From: Metabacillus sediminilitoris
GTDB taxonomy: Bacteria; Bacillota; Bacilli; Bacillales; Bacillaceae
Assembly (NCBI RefSeq): GCF_009720625.1
Contig: NZ_CP046266.1
Location: 1,187,501 to 1,251,500 of the forward strand
Length of the DNA: 64,000 nucleotides
Direction of reading: 5' to 3'
Shown: positions 55,336-64,000 of the stretch, piece by piece
Numbering within the stretch: position 1 is the first letter of the stretch
How the letters are laid out: each line of letters begins with the position of its first letter
Position numbers and translations under genes: made by a program
The notes under the pieces: model-generated
Databases searched by the model: none
Told to the model about the DNA's origin: nothing
The model's input: the letters and a program-made list of their open reading frames with translations, nothing else

Positions 55336-55596
55336 TTATGTGAGCTAAATGATAATAGAAATTCAGTTGGTCTTTCTTTAACAAATGCTAGCTTTTAGCA
55401 TAATAAGAATTAAAAGGCATTTAAGAGGAAAATAAAAATTTGCGATTTACTGTATTTTAAGGTTATTGTGATTTACATTGTTTATTTTTTAATGAGTGAA
55501 GGCCAAGTATTGCATGATAATTGCTACTTAGCCTATTTTGTTTTTAAAGAAATATTCGTTAATCCTCAATATGATCCACTCGATACTTTACGGTAA

Positions 55597-56397
55597 TCAA
55601 TTCTCATTCATGACACCTACTTTTATCCAATCTTTCTCTCTAATCACAGCATCTTTAGACCAATCAATAGGCATTTCTTGATCTGTAATAACACAATCGA
55701 TTGAGGAGAATGACCCTATATGAAAAAGAGCCTTTTGATTAATTTTGGAAGAATCAGTTACAACATAAACATGTCTTGATCTCTTCATCATAATAGAAGA
55801 TGCAGTTGCTTCATCAATATTGTAATCACATATTCCTTCCTTGCTGATTCCTCCACATGAAATAAACGCTTTATCAAAATAAAAGTGCTCTAATAAATGA
55901 TTCGTTAATGATCCAGTAATTGAACGTTGCAGGGGATCAGTCGTTCCACCAAGTACGATTACTTTACCATCAAATAATTGATTTTCTAATCGATTATTTA
56001 GGATTTCGGCTGCTGCTAAAGAGTTGGTTACAATCGTAACATTTTTTACGTTTTTAATTGAACTCGCAATATGAAGGGTTGTTGTCCCTACATCTAGAGC
56101 AACTGTTTCTCCATTCATAATGAAAGTTGCGGCAGCTTCCCCTATCAATTTTTTTTGATTATGAGAGATGCCGACTTTTTTATTAAAATGAGGTTCTTTA
56201 ATCAAACCAAAATATTGAATAGCTCCACCATGAATTCTGCGTAATTTCTTTTTCTCCTCAAGCACGCTTAAATCTTTTCGAATCGTTTCAGGTGTTACGT
56301 TTAATTTTGCTGCTAAATCTACTACATTAATTTTATTTTTTATCTCAAGTTCTCTAATGATTGCTCTATACCTTTCTGCAATTAAAGACTTATTCAT
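55597..56397 (-). CDS. DeoR-family transcriptional regulator
   Basis: A 266-residue DeoR regulator. The start MNKSLIAERYRAIIRELE follows GGGAGGATAAA; a seven-codon longer frame has no site. The helix-turn-helix (INVVDLAAKLNVTPETIRKD) ends in LRRIHGGAI, the family signature. The sugar-phosphate sensor domain has VALDVGTTTLHIASSI, VTIVTNSL and FISCGGISKEGICDYNIDEA. It is divergent from the Tat phosphoesterase gene. The 430-base space between them carries two direct GAAACAAAA-type repeats, probable binding sites. Confidence 0.9.
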   Translation of the reverse strand: MNKSLIAERYRAIIRELEIKNKINVVDLAAKLNVTPETIRKDLSVLEEKKKLRRIHGGAIQYFGLIKEPHFNKKVGISHNQKKLIGEAAATFIMNGETVALDVGTTTLHIASSIKNVKNVTIVTNSLAAAEILNNRLENQLFDGKVIVLGGTTDPLQRSITGSLTNHLLEHFYFDKAFISCGGISKEGICDYNIDEATASSIMMKRSRHVYVVTDSSKINQKALFHIGSFSSIDCVITDQEMPIDWSKDAVIREKDWIKVGVMNEN

Positions 56398-56826
56398 TTT
56401 ATCCTCCCAATGCCTCAATCATTTTGTTTTGTTTTGTTTTAATCAATTATAGAAACCAAATATAAAAAAAAGACTACGAAAATATTAAGTTTTGTAAATG
56501 AAACAAAAATGGTAAGTGAAACAAAATCAAAAAACCTCTTTTTTATCGATCTTTTCTACTAAAAATTTGAGTGTTTTCTTTAATAAATGCGATTAGTGTG
56601 GTTTCTTTGGTTTATTTGTTTTCTGTTTTTTCTTTGTTTTTTTTACTTATCTTTCTAGCATGATTAATAATCTATCAATATTTTTTTTCTATGATGAATA
56701 AGTAGATTACAGGGAGATGGCGGCAGTTCAATTTTAAATAATGATTGCTAGTTTTTGAATTTCCCTCTTTTTTTCTCTTTTCGATTGCTAGGTTCTATTC
56801 ATTTTAAAAAATTGGAGGTAATTTTT
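56398..56826. promoter_or_regulatory. Divergent control region with GAAACAAAA direct repeats
   Basis: GTAAATGAAACAAAA (56494-56508) and GTAAGTGAAACAAAA (56512-56526) form direct repeats 18 bases apart. TTTTGTTTTGTTTTG near 56422 and TTTGTTTTTTTTACTTATC near 56635 are related in the opposite orientation. Such repeats are typical of DeoR-family operators. Confidence 0.6.
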
Positions 56827-58041
56827 ATGAGTAATCAGGATCAAAACAAAGGGCTGGACAGAAGGAGTTTTTTGAAAATAGGAGGAATGAGTACGCTAGC
56901 GTTAACAGCTGCGTCTGCTGGATTGCCGGGAGATTTATTTACGAACAAAGCACATGCAGAAAAACTAGAAAATACTAAACTTCAATTCAACTCAGATGGA
57001 AAGTTTAAAGTCGTACAATTTAACGATACTCAAGATGATGAACGTATTGATCGCAGAACACTTGAACTTATGGAGAAAGTTCTTGACTCAGAAAAGCCGG
57101 ACTTTGTTGTTCTTAACGGTGACAATATATCTGGAGGCTGTGATACGGAATTAGAAATGAAACAAGCCCTAAATAATGTAGCACAACCGATGGAAAAAAG
57201 AGGGATTAAATGGGCAGTTACGTTTGGAAATCATGATGAAGATTCCTCTTCTAAGAGCGGAATGGTCGAGGAGGACATGCTGAAGTTCTATATGCAGTAC
57301 AAATATAATATGAACGAGCCTGGAGAAAAAGGTCTTACTGGAACAGGGAATATGAACCTGTTAATTAAGAAATCGAAAGGTAATAAAGCCGCATTTAACC
57401 TTTGGCTTCTTGATAGTGGTAGATATGCTCCTGCACAAATAGCTGGGCAAGATTTTAAAGGATACCCGACATGGGACTGGCTCCGTTTTAATCAAGTTAA
57501 TTGGTATTATGAGAAATCTAAGAAAATTGAAAAGCAATACGGGTATAAAGTACCTTCGCTCGTGTTCATTCATATCCCTCTTTGGGAACATCGCTTCATG
57601 TGGTATGGCAGTGTGGATAGTAGAACAGCAGCAAATCATGAATTGGCAGTGGCAAAGCATCAAATAGTAGGTGAAAGAAATGAAGATGAATGTCCAGGAC
57701 CGGTTAACGGCGGCTTGTTTTCTGCTATGTTAGATAGGGGAGACGTTAAAGGCGTTTTCTGCGGGCATGATCATATTAACACCTATTGTGGTAACTATTA
57801 TGGAATTTTGCTTGGATATGCTGGAAACACAGGTTTCGGTACGTATGGTCTTTCTGGTGCTGATAGGAATAGACTTCGTGGAGCAAGAGTATTCAATTTA
57901 GATGAAAATAAAGAGGATGTTCTTGTCGAAACTCACATGGTTTTTGCAAAGGATTATGGAATTGATTTAACAGCGAACGATCAAAGTATGAATCCTTTAC
58001 CATTAAATAGTGGAGAAAAGGAAATAGTGATACAAGGGTAA
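56827..58041 (+). CDS. Tat-exported metallophosphoesterase
   Basis: A 404-residue protein with a twin-arginine signal ([20 protein letters not shown], Arg12-Arg13) ending in HAEK. The mature part is a calcineurin-like phosphoesterase: VVLNGDN (metal site), [17 protein letters not shown] and [10 protein letters not shown]. The first motif reads FNDTQ where D-x-H is usual, so one metal ligand is atypical. The start follows TTGGAGG; a longer frame upstream would mask the signal. tatA and tatC follow directly, as in the B. subtilis phoD-tatAd-tatCd arrangement, so this is their likely dedicated cargo. Confidence 0.88.
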   Translation: MSNQDQNKGLDRRSFLKIGGMSTLALTAASAGLPGDLFTNKAHAEKLENTKLQFNSDGKFKVVQFNDTQDDERIDRRTLELMEKVLDSEKPDFVVLNGDNISGGCDTELEMKQALNNVAQPMEKRGIKWAVTFGNHDEDSSSKSGMVEEDMLKFYMQYKYNMNEPGEKGLTGTGNMNLLIKKSKGNKAAFNLWLLDSGRYAPAQIAGQDFKGYPTWDWLRFNQVNWYYEKSKKIEKQYGYKVPSLVFIHIPLWEHRFMWYGSVDSRTAANHELAVAKHQIVGERNEDECPGPVNGGLFSAMLDRGDVKGVFCGHDHINTYCGNYYGILLGYAGNTGFGTYGLSGADRNRLRGARVFNLDENKEDVLVETHMVFAKDYGIDLTANDQSMNPLPLNSGEKEIVIQG

Positions 58042-58099
58042 ATATCATTCATCTATCCGTTTTAATCGTTTGAAAATATATTTTTATGGAGGAAACAAC

Positions 58100-58279
58100 A
58101 TGTTACAAAATATTGGAGTACCTGGACTTATATTAATATTAATTATTGCTCTCATTATATTTGGTCCATCCAAGTTACCTGAAATTGGTCGTGCATTTGG
58201 GAATACATTAAGAGAATTTAAAAGCTCAGCAAAGGATTTAATGTCAGAGGAAAAAGAAGATCGTGGTCAATCTAAGTAA
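58100..58279 (+). CDS. tatA: Twin-arginine translocase TatA
   Basis: A 59-residue TatA. One membrane helix ([22 protein letters not shown]) with the conserved [14 protein letters not shown] hinge is followed by an amphipathic helix and a short acidic tail. The start MLQNIGV follows GGAGGAAACA; a longer frame is not needed. Gram-positive minimal Tat systems use TatA-TatC pairs without TatB. It lies 58 bases after the Tat substrate gene. Confidence 0.93.
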   Translation: MLQNIGVPGLILILIIALIIFGPSKLPEIGRAFGNTLREFKSSAKDLMSEEKEDRGQSK

Positions 58280-58286
58280 AAATGTC

Positions 58287-58316
58287 GAAGATGTAGGTTA
58301 AAGCTTACATCTTCCT
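58287..58316 (+). terminator. Hairpin between tatA and tatC
   Basis: GAAGATGTA pairs with TACATCTTC over about ten bases, followed by CTCTTATTTC. It may lower tatC relative to tatA, giving the high TatA:TatC ratio such systems need. Confidence 0.5.
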
Positions 58317-58349
58317 CTTATTTCTAAAGGGAAGAAGGAAGATCCTTAT

Positions 58350-59099
58350 ATGAAAAATCAAGAGTTAACGTTAGTTAATCACCTTGGAGAATTAAGGAAA
58401 CGAATCATCATTACATTACTCGCCTTTATCTTATTTATATTTGGTGCCTTCATTTTTGTGAAGGACATTTATGAGTGGCTTATTCGCGATCTTAATCGTG
58501 ATTTAGCCGTTTTAGGACCGAGTGAAATTCTTTGGGTATATTTTATGATTTCAGGAGTATGTGCGATCGCGCTTACCATACCAATTGCTGCACATCAAAC
58601 GTGGTTATTTGTAAGACCAGGACTAACGAAAAAAGAACGAAAAATAACATTAGCCTACATTCCTGGATTGTTTACTTTGTTTATTACAGGACTTTCATTC
58701 GGTTATTTTGTCGTGTATCCACTTGTTCTTAACTTTTTATTATCCTTATCTATAGGGCAGTTTGAAACCATGTTTACGGCCGAAAAGTATTTTAAATTTA
58801 TGATTAACTTAACGCTGCCGTTTGGATTTCTATTTGAAATTCCAATCATTGTTATGTTCCTTACTTCTATAGGTGTCATTAATCCGATGCTTCTTTCTAA
58901 GGCTAGAAAGCTGTCGTACTTTTTACTGACCCTCATAGCTATTTTCATAACTCCACCCGATATCATTTCAGATATATTGGTTATCGTACCACTATTCATT
59001 TTATATGAATTTAGTGTCACATTGTCTAAAATCGTCTATCGAAAAAAAATCAAAAAACAATCAAATCGTACAATTATTCCAATAAAAAAACCGTCATAA
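58350..59099 (+). CDS. tatC: Twin-arginine translocase TatC
   Basis: A 249-residue TatC with six membrane helices, the receptor for twin-arginine signals. HLGELRKRIIITLLAFI at the N-terminus, the conserved FVRPGLTKKERKI after helix 2 and FGFLFEIPIIVMFLTSIG are diagnostic. ITPPDIISD near the end is also conserved. The ATG follows GAAGAAGGAAG. Combined with tatA and the upstream phosphoesterase it forms a self-contained export unit. Confidence 0.93.
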   Translation: MKNQELTLVNHLGELRKRIIITLLAFILFIFGAFIFVKDIYEWLIRDLNRDLAVLGPSEILWVYFMISGVCAIALTIPIAAHQTWLFVRPGLTKKERKITLAYIPGLFTLFITGLSFGYFVVYPLVLNFLLSLSIGQFETMFTAEKYFKFMINLTLPFGFLFEIPIIVMFLTSIGVINPMLLSKARKLSYFLLTLIAIFITPPDIISDILVIVPLFILYEFSVTLSKIVYRKKIKKQSNRTIIPIKKPS

Positions 59100-59431
59100 T
59101 CAAATAAAATAACGGCAGGTTTTACATAAATAGATATAGGATTTACAAGTCAAGCAGCTAGAGTATAAATATATTGTCAGTTGATGTTATGTTGATTTCA
59201 ACAAATTCTTACATCGTTTCTACAATTGTGATGATTTTATGATAAAAACTCTGATCAGATGAATGATAGAAGTCTATATTCCGCAATCCCTCTATTAGTT
59301 GGGGAGGCATATTATTAGCTGGTGCCGGCATCTTATCTAAACAGCCGGTAATTGCAATGGTTTTGAACTTTTATAACCAGAGGATGAAAGGTTTATTGTT
59401 GGGGAAAATACACCTGAAAGGAGTGTAATAG
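59100..59431. other. Gene-free stretch after tatC
   Basis: AT-rich, with a short frame near 59280-59370 reading LVGEAYY-like sequence but no recognisable protein. No clear terminator is seen after tatC. Confidence 0.3.
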
Positions 59432-59587
59432 ATGAAAAAACAAAAAAACTCAACTGATAAACCAACAATTGCAGAAGGAATGAATACTGAAGATGAATTG
59501 CAAAAAGATGCCACCCCAGAGGAAATTTCTAGAGGAGAGTATACAAACGTAACTACCCTCTCTTTAGATGAAAATGATCCAAGCTAA
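59432..59587 (+). CDS. Small acidic hypothetical protein
   Basis: A 51-residue hydrophilic protein behind GAAAGGAGTG with its own terminator. It starts with a lysine/asparagine-rich MKKQKNSTDKPTIAEGMNTE and continues DELQKDATPEEISRGEYTNV before an acidic tail SLDENDPS. Small proteins of this style are widespread in Bacillus, some linked to spores, but the family is not certain. The intact frame, good ribosome site and terminator make it a credible gene. Confidence 0.6.
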   Translation: MKKQKNSTDKPTIAEGMNTEDELQKDATPEEISRGEYTNVTTLSLDENDPS

Positions 59588-59611
59588 CTTATTTTAGGAC
59601 GAATTTTTATT

Positions 59612-59640
59612 ACACCGTTTATTGAAAACGGTGTTTTTAT
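59612..59640 (+). terminator. Terminator of the small acidic protein gene
   Basis: ACACCGTTT pairs with AAACGGTGT over a short loop, followed by TTTTATT. Confidence 0.8.
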
Positions 59641-60325
59641 TTATTTTTATTGATTACTTATTATAAATAAAAAAGCTTTTAAAAGCCTACTTAGCATGCG
59701 GTTTCCTATAATGATGATTATGTTGCGACAAGAAGTCGCTTTTATATAGTCTGGCTCACGCTGCTAGTTTAGACGCAAAAACTATCCTTGTCCAAAACTG
59801 TGGGACTGGTATAGGGCTCGTGCGTTACATGCGTAAATAGTGGAAACAGATAGTCAGTGCACGACTCGGAACACTGCTATGGAAGATCAGTAGGTTAAAG
59901 ATAGTGCACAGAGATTTGCTTGGGTATTGGCAAGAAGAAAAGTAGATTCATAAAGCGGCTGTGAGCGTCCCGTATCTTGCCCGGAGTAAAGAACCATAAC
60001 CTCATTGTATCTATAAAAAGATTAGAGGGACCCGTTATTTTTGAGTAAAAAAGTAGAAAAAGAACATGGCTATCATAGACGGTCTTTTTGCGCAATAAGA
60101 AAACCACCTTCTTTATCATGAATGATAATATTTAATAATTTTCTTGTATTTCGAACTGCGAAAATGAAATTCTAATGTCGTCTTTTTCCATTGTGTCCTT
60201 GCCTACTTTTTTTATTTCATCAATACTAGTCAATTGAAATAATCTGCTATACTCACTATTGCCTTTCTAAACTAGCCTATAAACCACTTTTTTATACTTA
60301 AAGTCGATATGGATATATTTAAATA
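59641..60325. other. Unexplained non-coding stretch
   Basis: The part 59725-60030 is less AT-rich than its surroundings (CGACTCGGAACACTGC, GGCTGTGAGCGTCCCGTATC). No frame is longer than about 70 codons without stops; one reads AKTILVQNCGTGIGLVRYMR. A GCGAC/GTCGC hairpin lies near 59736. It may be a decayed gene or a structured RNA. No family was recognised. Confidence 0.35.
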
Positions 60326-60354
60326 CTCCACCCGAGTAAGTAAAATGGGTGGAG
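60326..60354 (-). terminator. Terminator-like hairpin after the AraC gene
   Basis: CTCCACCC (60326-60333) pairs with GGGTGGAG (60347-60354). On the minus strand it is followed by TATTTAAATAT. Confidence 0.5.
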
Positions 60355-60405
60355 GTAATTATGCAATATCATGACATTATTGTCTTAACTTTGGTACCGA
60401 TTGAA

Positions 60406-61650
60406 TTACTGTTCGCGAAATTTAAAATACCCATTTTTAAATTGTTTTGGTGTTACTCTTTCAATTTTTTTAAATACTTTTATAAAATGGCTTTGGTCAT
60501 GAAAATTTAGGAGACTGGAAATATCTGAAGAAGAATAGCTAGTATAAGTCAATAAGTTTTTTGCTTCGTTTACCTTGACCTCATGGATATATTGACGAAG
60601 CGAAATTCCAACTTCTTTTTTAAATAGTACTGAAAGATAATTCGGATTCATTGAAGTTAAATCAGCTAGTTGTGTTAGGGTTATATCTTCGTATAGATGA
60701 GTAAATATATAATTTTGACACATGTTAATTGGTTTGGAATATTTATATTTTTTGCTATGTGCAACTCTTTCTGCGAACTCTAATAAGGCACTTTCCGTTA
60801 ATTTGGTGACTTCCTTGCTCTCGTTTAATTCCTCAAGTTTCTGTATAAATAAATCACTAAGGTTGTAGGCAATTTCTTGAAAAAGTCCGCCCTCTACTGC
60901 AGCTCTTGTGGCGAGTGCGATGATTGAGATACCTAGATTTTTTTGGCTCCGTAAATAACTAGTTTTCGAAAGTATTCCTAATTTCCCCTGTTTAAGAATG
61001 GCATGAAAAGTTTCTCTTAGTTCATCCTTTCTCCCCATTTTTACACAATCCAAAATTTTCCTTTCAACTGAAATGTCCGTATGAACTTTGTTATTTTGAA
61101 GTTGTTCAGTTATATGTATGTCTGGTTGTTCTATATCATCTTCTTCTCTTTCCATTATTTCATTATTTTTTAAGATATCTACCAATTCTAATTTTTGTTG
61201 ATAAACCATGTAGTGAAGGACCATGCTTAAATTAATAAAATCATAATTATTTAAAACGGGAATTTGCTTATAATAATGGATCATTTCTTCCTTGGTTGCT
61301 ATTATATTATGATCTCTAAAGAGGCCATTAATGGTTTCTTCTGTCATCCTAAAATTCATAACAGGACCAACTGCGATCGTTCCGATAAATTGATCATTTG
61401 AATAGATACTGATTGAGAAATACTTTTCAAGGTATTTAGATTCCTTAAGTATTGGGACACGATAAGTAGTAGTACCTGAAAATAGTTGAACTATTATAGC
61501 CTCATGTGAGGGATACAACGGATTACGAGAAAAATCGGTTAATATCTCATATACTAAATTCCCCTTTTTATCAAATAAGAAGATTGGTATTTTATGCAAG
61601 TTAAATACTAATCTACAAATATATTGTAAACCTTCAAGTGAGTTAAGCAT
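60406..61650 (-). CDS. AraC-family transcriptional regulator
   Basis: A 414-residue regulator. The C-terminal 100 residues are the AraC double helix-turn-helix (CQNYIFTHLYEDITLTQLAD, MNPNYLSVLFKKEVGISLRQ, and the second motif SSSDISSLLNFHDQSHFIKV followed by VTPKQFK). The long N-terminal part contains no classical cupin. It begins with a PAS/PocR-like hydrophobic segment (VFNLHKIPIFLFDKKGNLVY) and a central helical region, a layout common in Bacilli next to glycoside hydrolase genes. It is divergent from beta-glucuronidase and probably controls it. Confidence 0.88.
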   Translation of the reverse strand: MLNSLEGLQYICRLVFNLHKIPIFLFDKKGNLVYEILTDFSRNPLYPSHEAIIVQLFSGTTTYRVPILKESKYLEKYFSISIYSNDQFIGTIAVGPVMNFRMTEETINGLFRDHNIIATKEEMIHYYKQIPVLNNYDFINLSMVLHYMVYQQKLELVDILKNNEIMEREEDDIEQPDIHITEQLQNNKVHTDISVERKILDCVKMGRKDELRETFHAILKQGKLGILSKTSYLRSQKNLGISIIALATRAAVEGGLFQEIAYNLSDLFIQKLEELNESKEVTKLTESALLEFAERVAHSKKYKYSKPINMCQNYIFTHLYEDITLTQLADLTSMNPNYLSVLFKKEVGISLRQYIHEVKVNEAKNLLTYTSYSSSDISSLLNFHDQSHFIKVFKKIERVTPKQFKNGYFKFREQ

Positions 61651-61760
61651 TTTTAAACCCCCTAGAACAAGTAAATGTAATTGAAAATTATGTGTAATTT
61701 TTACTTTTTATCTGTAAAACATACCATAATGTTATAAAAATAAAAACTATAATCATTTTA

Positions 61761-61774
61761 AGAAATCGGTTTCA
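61761..61774 (+). promoter_or_regulatory. Candidate cre site before uidA
   Basis: AGAAATCGGTTTCA matches the cre consensus at all but the first base, with a near-perfect palindrome GAAATCGGTTTC. It lies 59 bases before the beta-glucuronidase start in the divergent control region. Confidence 0.55.
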
Positions 61775-61832
61775 AAAGTTTAGTAGAGATTAATATCCTA
61801 GGTAAAAAGGAAGAACGGGGGAGTCAACAAAT

Positions 61833-63623
61833 ATGTTATACCCAATTATAACTGAAACACGTAGTGTCATTGACTTAAATGGTATCTGGCGGTTTAAAGT
61901 GGATAAAGGTGAAGGACTTCATGAAAAGTGGTATAAAAACGGATTAACAGACTCGATCAGTATGGCTGTACCATCTTCTTTTAATGATGTTGGTGTTACT
62001 GGTGATATTCGTAATCATGTTGGTTTGGTATGGTACGAGCGAGAATTTATTGTTCCAGAACTATTTTCAACAGAGCGTATTGTTCTTCGATTCGGATCAG
62101 CCACACATAAAGCAAAAGTATATATCAATGGGGAGCTAGTAATTGAGCATAAAGGTGGATTTTTACCATTTGAAGCAGAGCTTAACGAATACTTGCAGAG
62201 TGGAAAGAATCGATTAACTGTTGCGGTTGATAATATATTAGATGAAACAACTTTACCTGTTGGTTTTTACAAAGAACGTGAGGTTGAAGGTATAGGGAAA
62301 GTAATAAGGAATCAACCAAATTTTGATTTTTTTAACTATGCTGGTCTGCATCGACCAGTAAAGGTATATACAACACCGAAAACATTTTTACAGGATGTTG
62401 CTGTTGTTACTGATACTGATGGGACTGTTCAATATAAAGTTGATATTGTTGGGAATGCAGAAGTAACAGTGAGTGCTATAGACGAAAGTGGTTTAACTGT
62501 AGCGTCAGCATCAGGGGAAGAAGGATCTCTTTATATATCAAACGTAAAACTGTGGGAACCTTTAAATGCATATCTTTATACATTAAAAATCGAACTTATT
62601 AAAGATGGTAAGGTGGTTGATGTATATGAACAGCCATTTGGTGTACGTTCAGTAGAAATAAAAGATGGTAAGTTCCTAATTAACAATAAACCATTTTATT
62701 TTAAAGGATTCGGTAAACATGAAGATACTGCAATTCACGGCAGAGGATTTGACGAAGCTGCAAATGTCATGGATTTCAACTTAATGAAATGGATTGGTGC
62801 AAATTCCTTCCGTACTGCACACTATCCGTATTCAGAGGAAATCATGCGTTTGGCAGACAGTGAAGGTATTGTTGTGATTGATGAGACTCCAGCTGTTGGT
62901 GTTCATTTAAATTTTGCTGCTACTTTCTTTGGTGGAAGGGAGTTTCGTAATACATGGGAACATATTGGAACATACGACCATCATTGCCAGGTAATTAAAG
63001 ATTTAATTGCACGGGATAAAAATCATCCGAGTGTTGTTATGTGGTCTATTGCAAACGAACCAGCTTCAGAGGAGGAAGGTGCTCGTGAATATTTTGAGCC
63101 TCTTGTGAATTTGGCAAAAGAAATTGATCCGCAGAAGAGGCCTGTTACAATCGTAACTCATGTAGAGTCAAGCCCAGAAAAATGTCAGATCGCTGAAATT
63201 GTCGATATACTTGCCTTAAATCGTTACTATGGATGGTATATCGAAGGTGGTGAATGGGATATCGTCAAAGCATATCTTGGGAAAGAACTGGACGGCTGGA
63301 GAAAACGATGCCCTGGAAAACCAATTATGTTCACAGAGTATGGTGCAGATACGATAGCAGGTTTGCATGATGTTGACCCTGTTATGTTTACAGAAGAATT
63401 TCAGGTTGAATTCTACCGTTCAAGTCATGAAGTTTTTGATGAATATAAGGAATTTATTGGTGAGCAAGTGTGGAACTTTGCTGATTTTGCTACAAGTCAA
63501 GGAATAGTGCGTGTTCAAGGTAATAAAAAAGGTATTTTCACCCGTGATCGTAAACCAAAGGCTGTTGCACACCATTTAAGAGAGCGTTGGAAAGAAATAC
63601 CGGACTTTGGTTATAAAGGTTAA
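61833..63623 (+). CDS. uidA: Beta-glucuronidase (GH2)
   Basis: A 596-residue GH2 enzyme. The jelly-roll domain ([30 protein letters not shown]), the Ig-like domain and the TIM barrel are in order. Acid/base Glu409 (SIANEPAS) and nucleophile Glu502 (MFTEYGAD) align with E. coli 413 and 504. The glucuronide-selective N-x-K motif (Asn564 and Lys566 in VQGNKKGIF) is present, which separates it from beta-galactosidases. No signal peptide, so it acts inside the cell. A carrier of the glucuronide type follows. Confidence 0.93.
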   Translation: MLYPIITETRSVIDLNGIWRFKVDKGEGLHEKWYKNGLTDSISMAVPSSFNDVGVTGDIRNHVGLVWYEREFIVPELFSTERIVLRFGSATHKAKVYINGELVIEHKGGFLPFEAELNEYLQSGKNRLTVAVDNILDETTLPVGFYKEREVEGIGKVIRNQPNFDFFNYAGLHRPVKVYTTPKTFLQDVAVVTDTDGTVQYKVDIVGNAEVTVSAIDESGLTVASASGEEGSLYISNVKLWEPLNAYLYTLKIELIKDGKVVDVYEQPFGVRSVEIKDGKFLINNKPFYFKGFGKHEDTAIHGRGFDEAANVMDFNLMKWIGANSFRTAHYPYSEEIMRLADSEGIVVIDETPAVGVHLNFAATFFGGREFRNTWEHIGTYDHHCQVIKDLIARDKNHPSVVMWSIANEPASEEEGAREYFEPLVNLAKEIDPQKRPVTIVTHVESSPEKCQIAEIVDILALNRYYGWYIEGGEWDIVKAYLGKELDGWRKRCPGKPIMFTEYGADTIAGLHDVDPVMFTEEFQVEFYRSSHEVFDEYKEFIGEQVWNFADFATSQGIVRVQGNKKGIFTRDRKPKAVAHHLRERWKEIPDFGYKG

Positions 63624-63638
63624 AAGACAAACGGTTAC

Positions 63639-63679
63639 ACAAAGTCAAAGTACTGGTTAAGCCAACACTTTGACTTTGT
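63639..63679 (+). repeat. Inverted repeat after uidA
   Basis: ACAAAGTCAAAGT pairs perfectly with ACTTTGACTTTGT over 15 bases. No T tail follows. It may be an attenuator between uidA and the carrier gene. Confidence 0.5.
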
Positions 63680-63792
63680 AAATAATATAGCTTGAATTTT
63701 AGATTTTAATGAAAGGGCTTTCTTGATAAGGAATATTCCAACTTTTTATATCTTTAAATGAGATCGCTTAATTTAATAAGGGGGTAGGGATT

Positions 63793-64000
63793 ATGTCAAA
63801 TTCAACGAATAATAAAGCAAAACTATGGCAAGTTGCCTTTTTTACGCTAAACAACACATCCACGAATCTTCACGCTTTTATACTAGGGTTTGTTACTTAT
63901 TATGCTACAGGGATTGCAGGACTTGCTGTGATGATAATCAGTTCGGTTTTAATGGCAGCACGGCTATTCGATGGAATAATTGATCCGGCCATTGGATATA
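63793..64000 (+). CDS. GPH-family sugar/glucuronide carrier (partial, runs off the window)
   Basis: The first 69 residues of a membrane carrier. NNKAKLWQVAFFTLNNTSTN, then AVMIISSVLMAARLFDGIID, then PAIGY match the glycoside-pentoside-hexuronide:cation symporter family, whose conserved RLFD-x-I-x-DP-x-x-G lies after helix 2. AAGGGGGTAGGG precedes the ATG. With uidA upstream a glucuronide is the likely cargo, taken up with a cation. The 3' part is outside the window. Confidence 0.8.
   Translation, partial: MSNSTNNKAKLWQVAFFTLNNTSTNLHAFILGFVTYYATGIAGLAVMIISSVLMAARLFDGIIDPAIGY

Noticed and set aside
60361..60510. Plus-strand frame starting MQYHDIIVLTLVP with GGTGGAGG before it
   Set aside because: The apparent ribosome site is one arm of the terminator hairpin of the AraC gene, and the frame is antisense to the AraC 3' end.

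Overview
The window looks like the chromosome of a Bacillaceae (low-GC Gram-positive) bacterium. The reasons are strong GGAGG ribosome sites with frequent TTG/GTG starts, AT-rich intergenic DNA full of hairpin-plus-T terminators, and Bacillus-type genes: nupC, ykvI, a YkvS/DUF2187 protein, a SinI-like domain, a split glycine decarboxylase (gcvPA/gcvPB), tandem glycine riboswitches, a minimal TatA-TatC pair and CcpA (cre) sites. No rRNA, tRNA or CRISPR array was seen, and the genus cannot be fixed from the sequence alone.

Layout. 0-5.3 kb: nucleoside transporter, an MFS carrier, a small HTH pair and gene debris. 5.6-10.1 kb: an alpha-glucoside locus (LacI regulator, GH13 glucosidase, PTS EIIBC) with a promoter overlapped by a cre site and three LacI-type operators. 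10.1-13.8 kb: a decaying zone with a CoA-activase fragment, a dead resolvase and a broken cupin. 13.8-24.8 kb: five IS110-family elements of two types. Two are identical and in tandem, and they sit around a TPR-DUF218 exported protein and an MscS channel. 25-33 kb: accessory genes (racemase, a SinI-domain protein, a CapA-like protein, an MFS carrier, an M20 amidohydrolase) and remnants.

33.2-48.0 kb is a glycine/serine catabolic island. One tandem glycine riboswitch precedes a CycA-type permease. A second, behind a cre site, precedes glyA-sdaAB-sdaAA-gcvT-gcvH-gcvPA-gcvPB-lipA-hesB, followed by lpdA and purU. Together they can import glycine, cleave it to CO2, NH3 and methylene-THF, condense a second glycine to serine, deaminate serine to pyruvate, and drain surplus one-carbon units as formate. 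PPDK and its bifunctional regulator lie 4 kb downstream and could convert pyruvate to PEP. A broken pdxS/pdxT remnant lies inside the island.

48-64 kb: an OsmC-like protein, YkvI, a binding protein without a signal peptide, yqfL-ppdK, a DeoR regulator divergent from a Tat-exported phosphoesterase with its own tatA-tatC, and an AraC regulator divergent from beta-glucuronidase and the start of a GPH-type carrier that runs off the window.

The most striking signal is in the non-coding 5' regions of the IS110 elements. They have the architecture of bridge (seeker) RNAs, and their putative guide segments co-vary with the actual donor ends (type 1) and with the actual flanking target (type 2).
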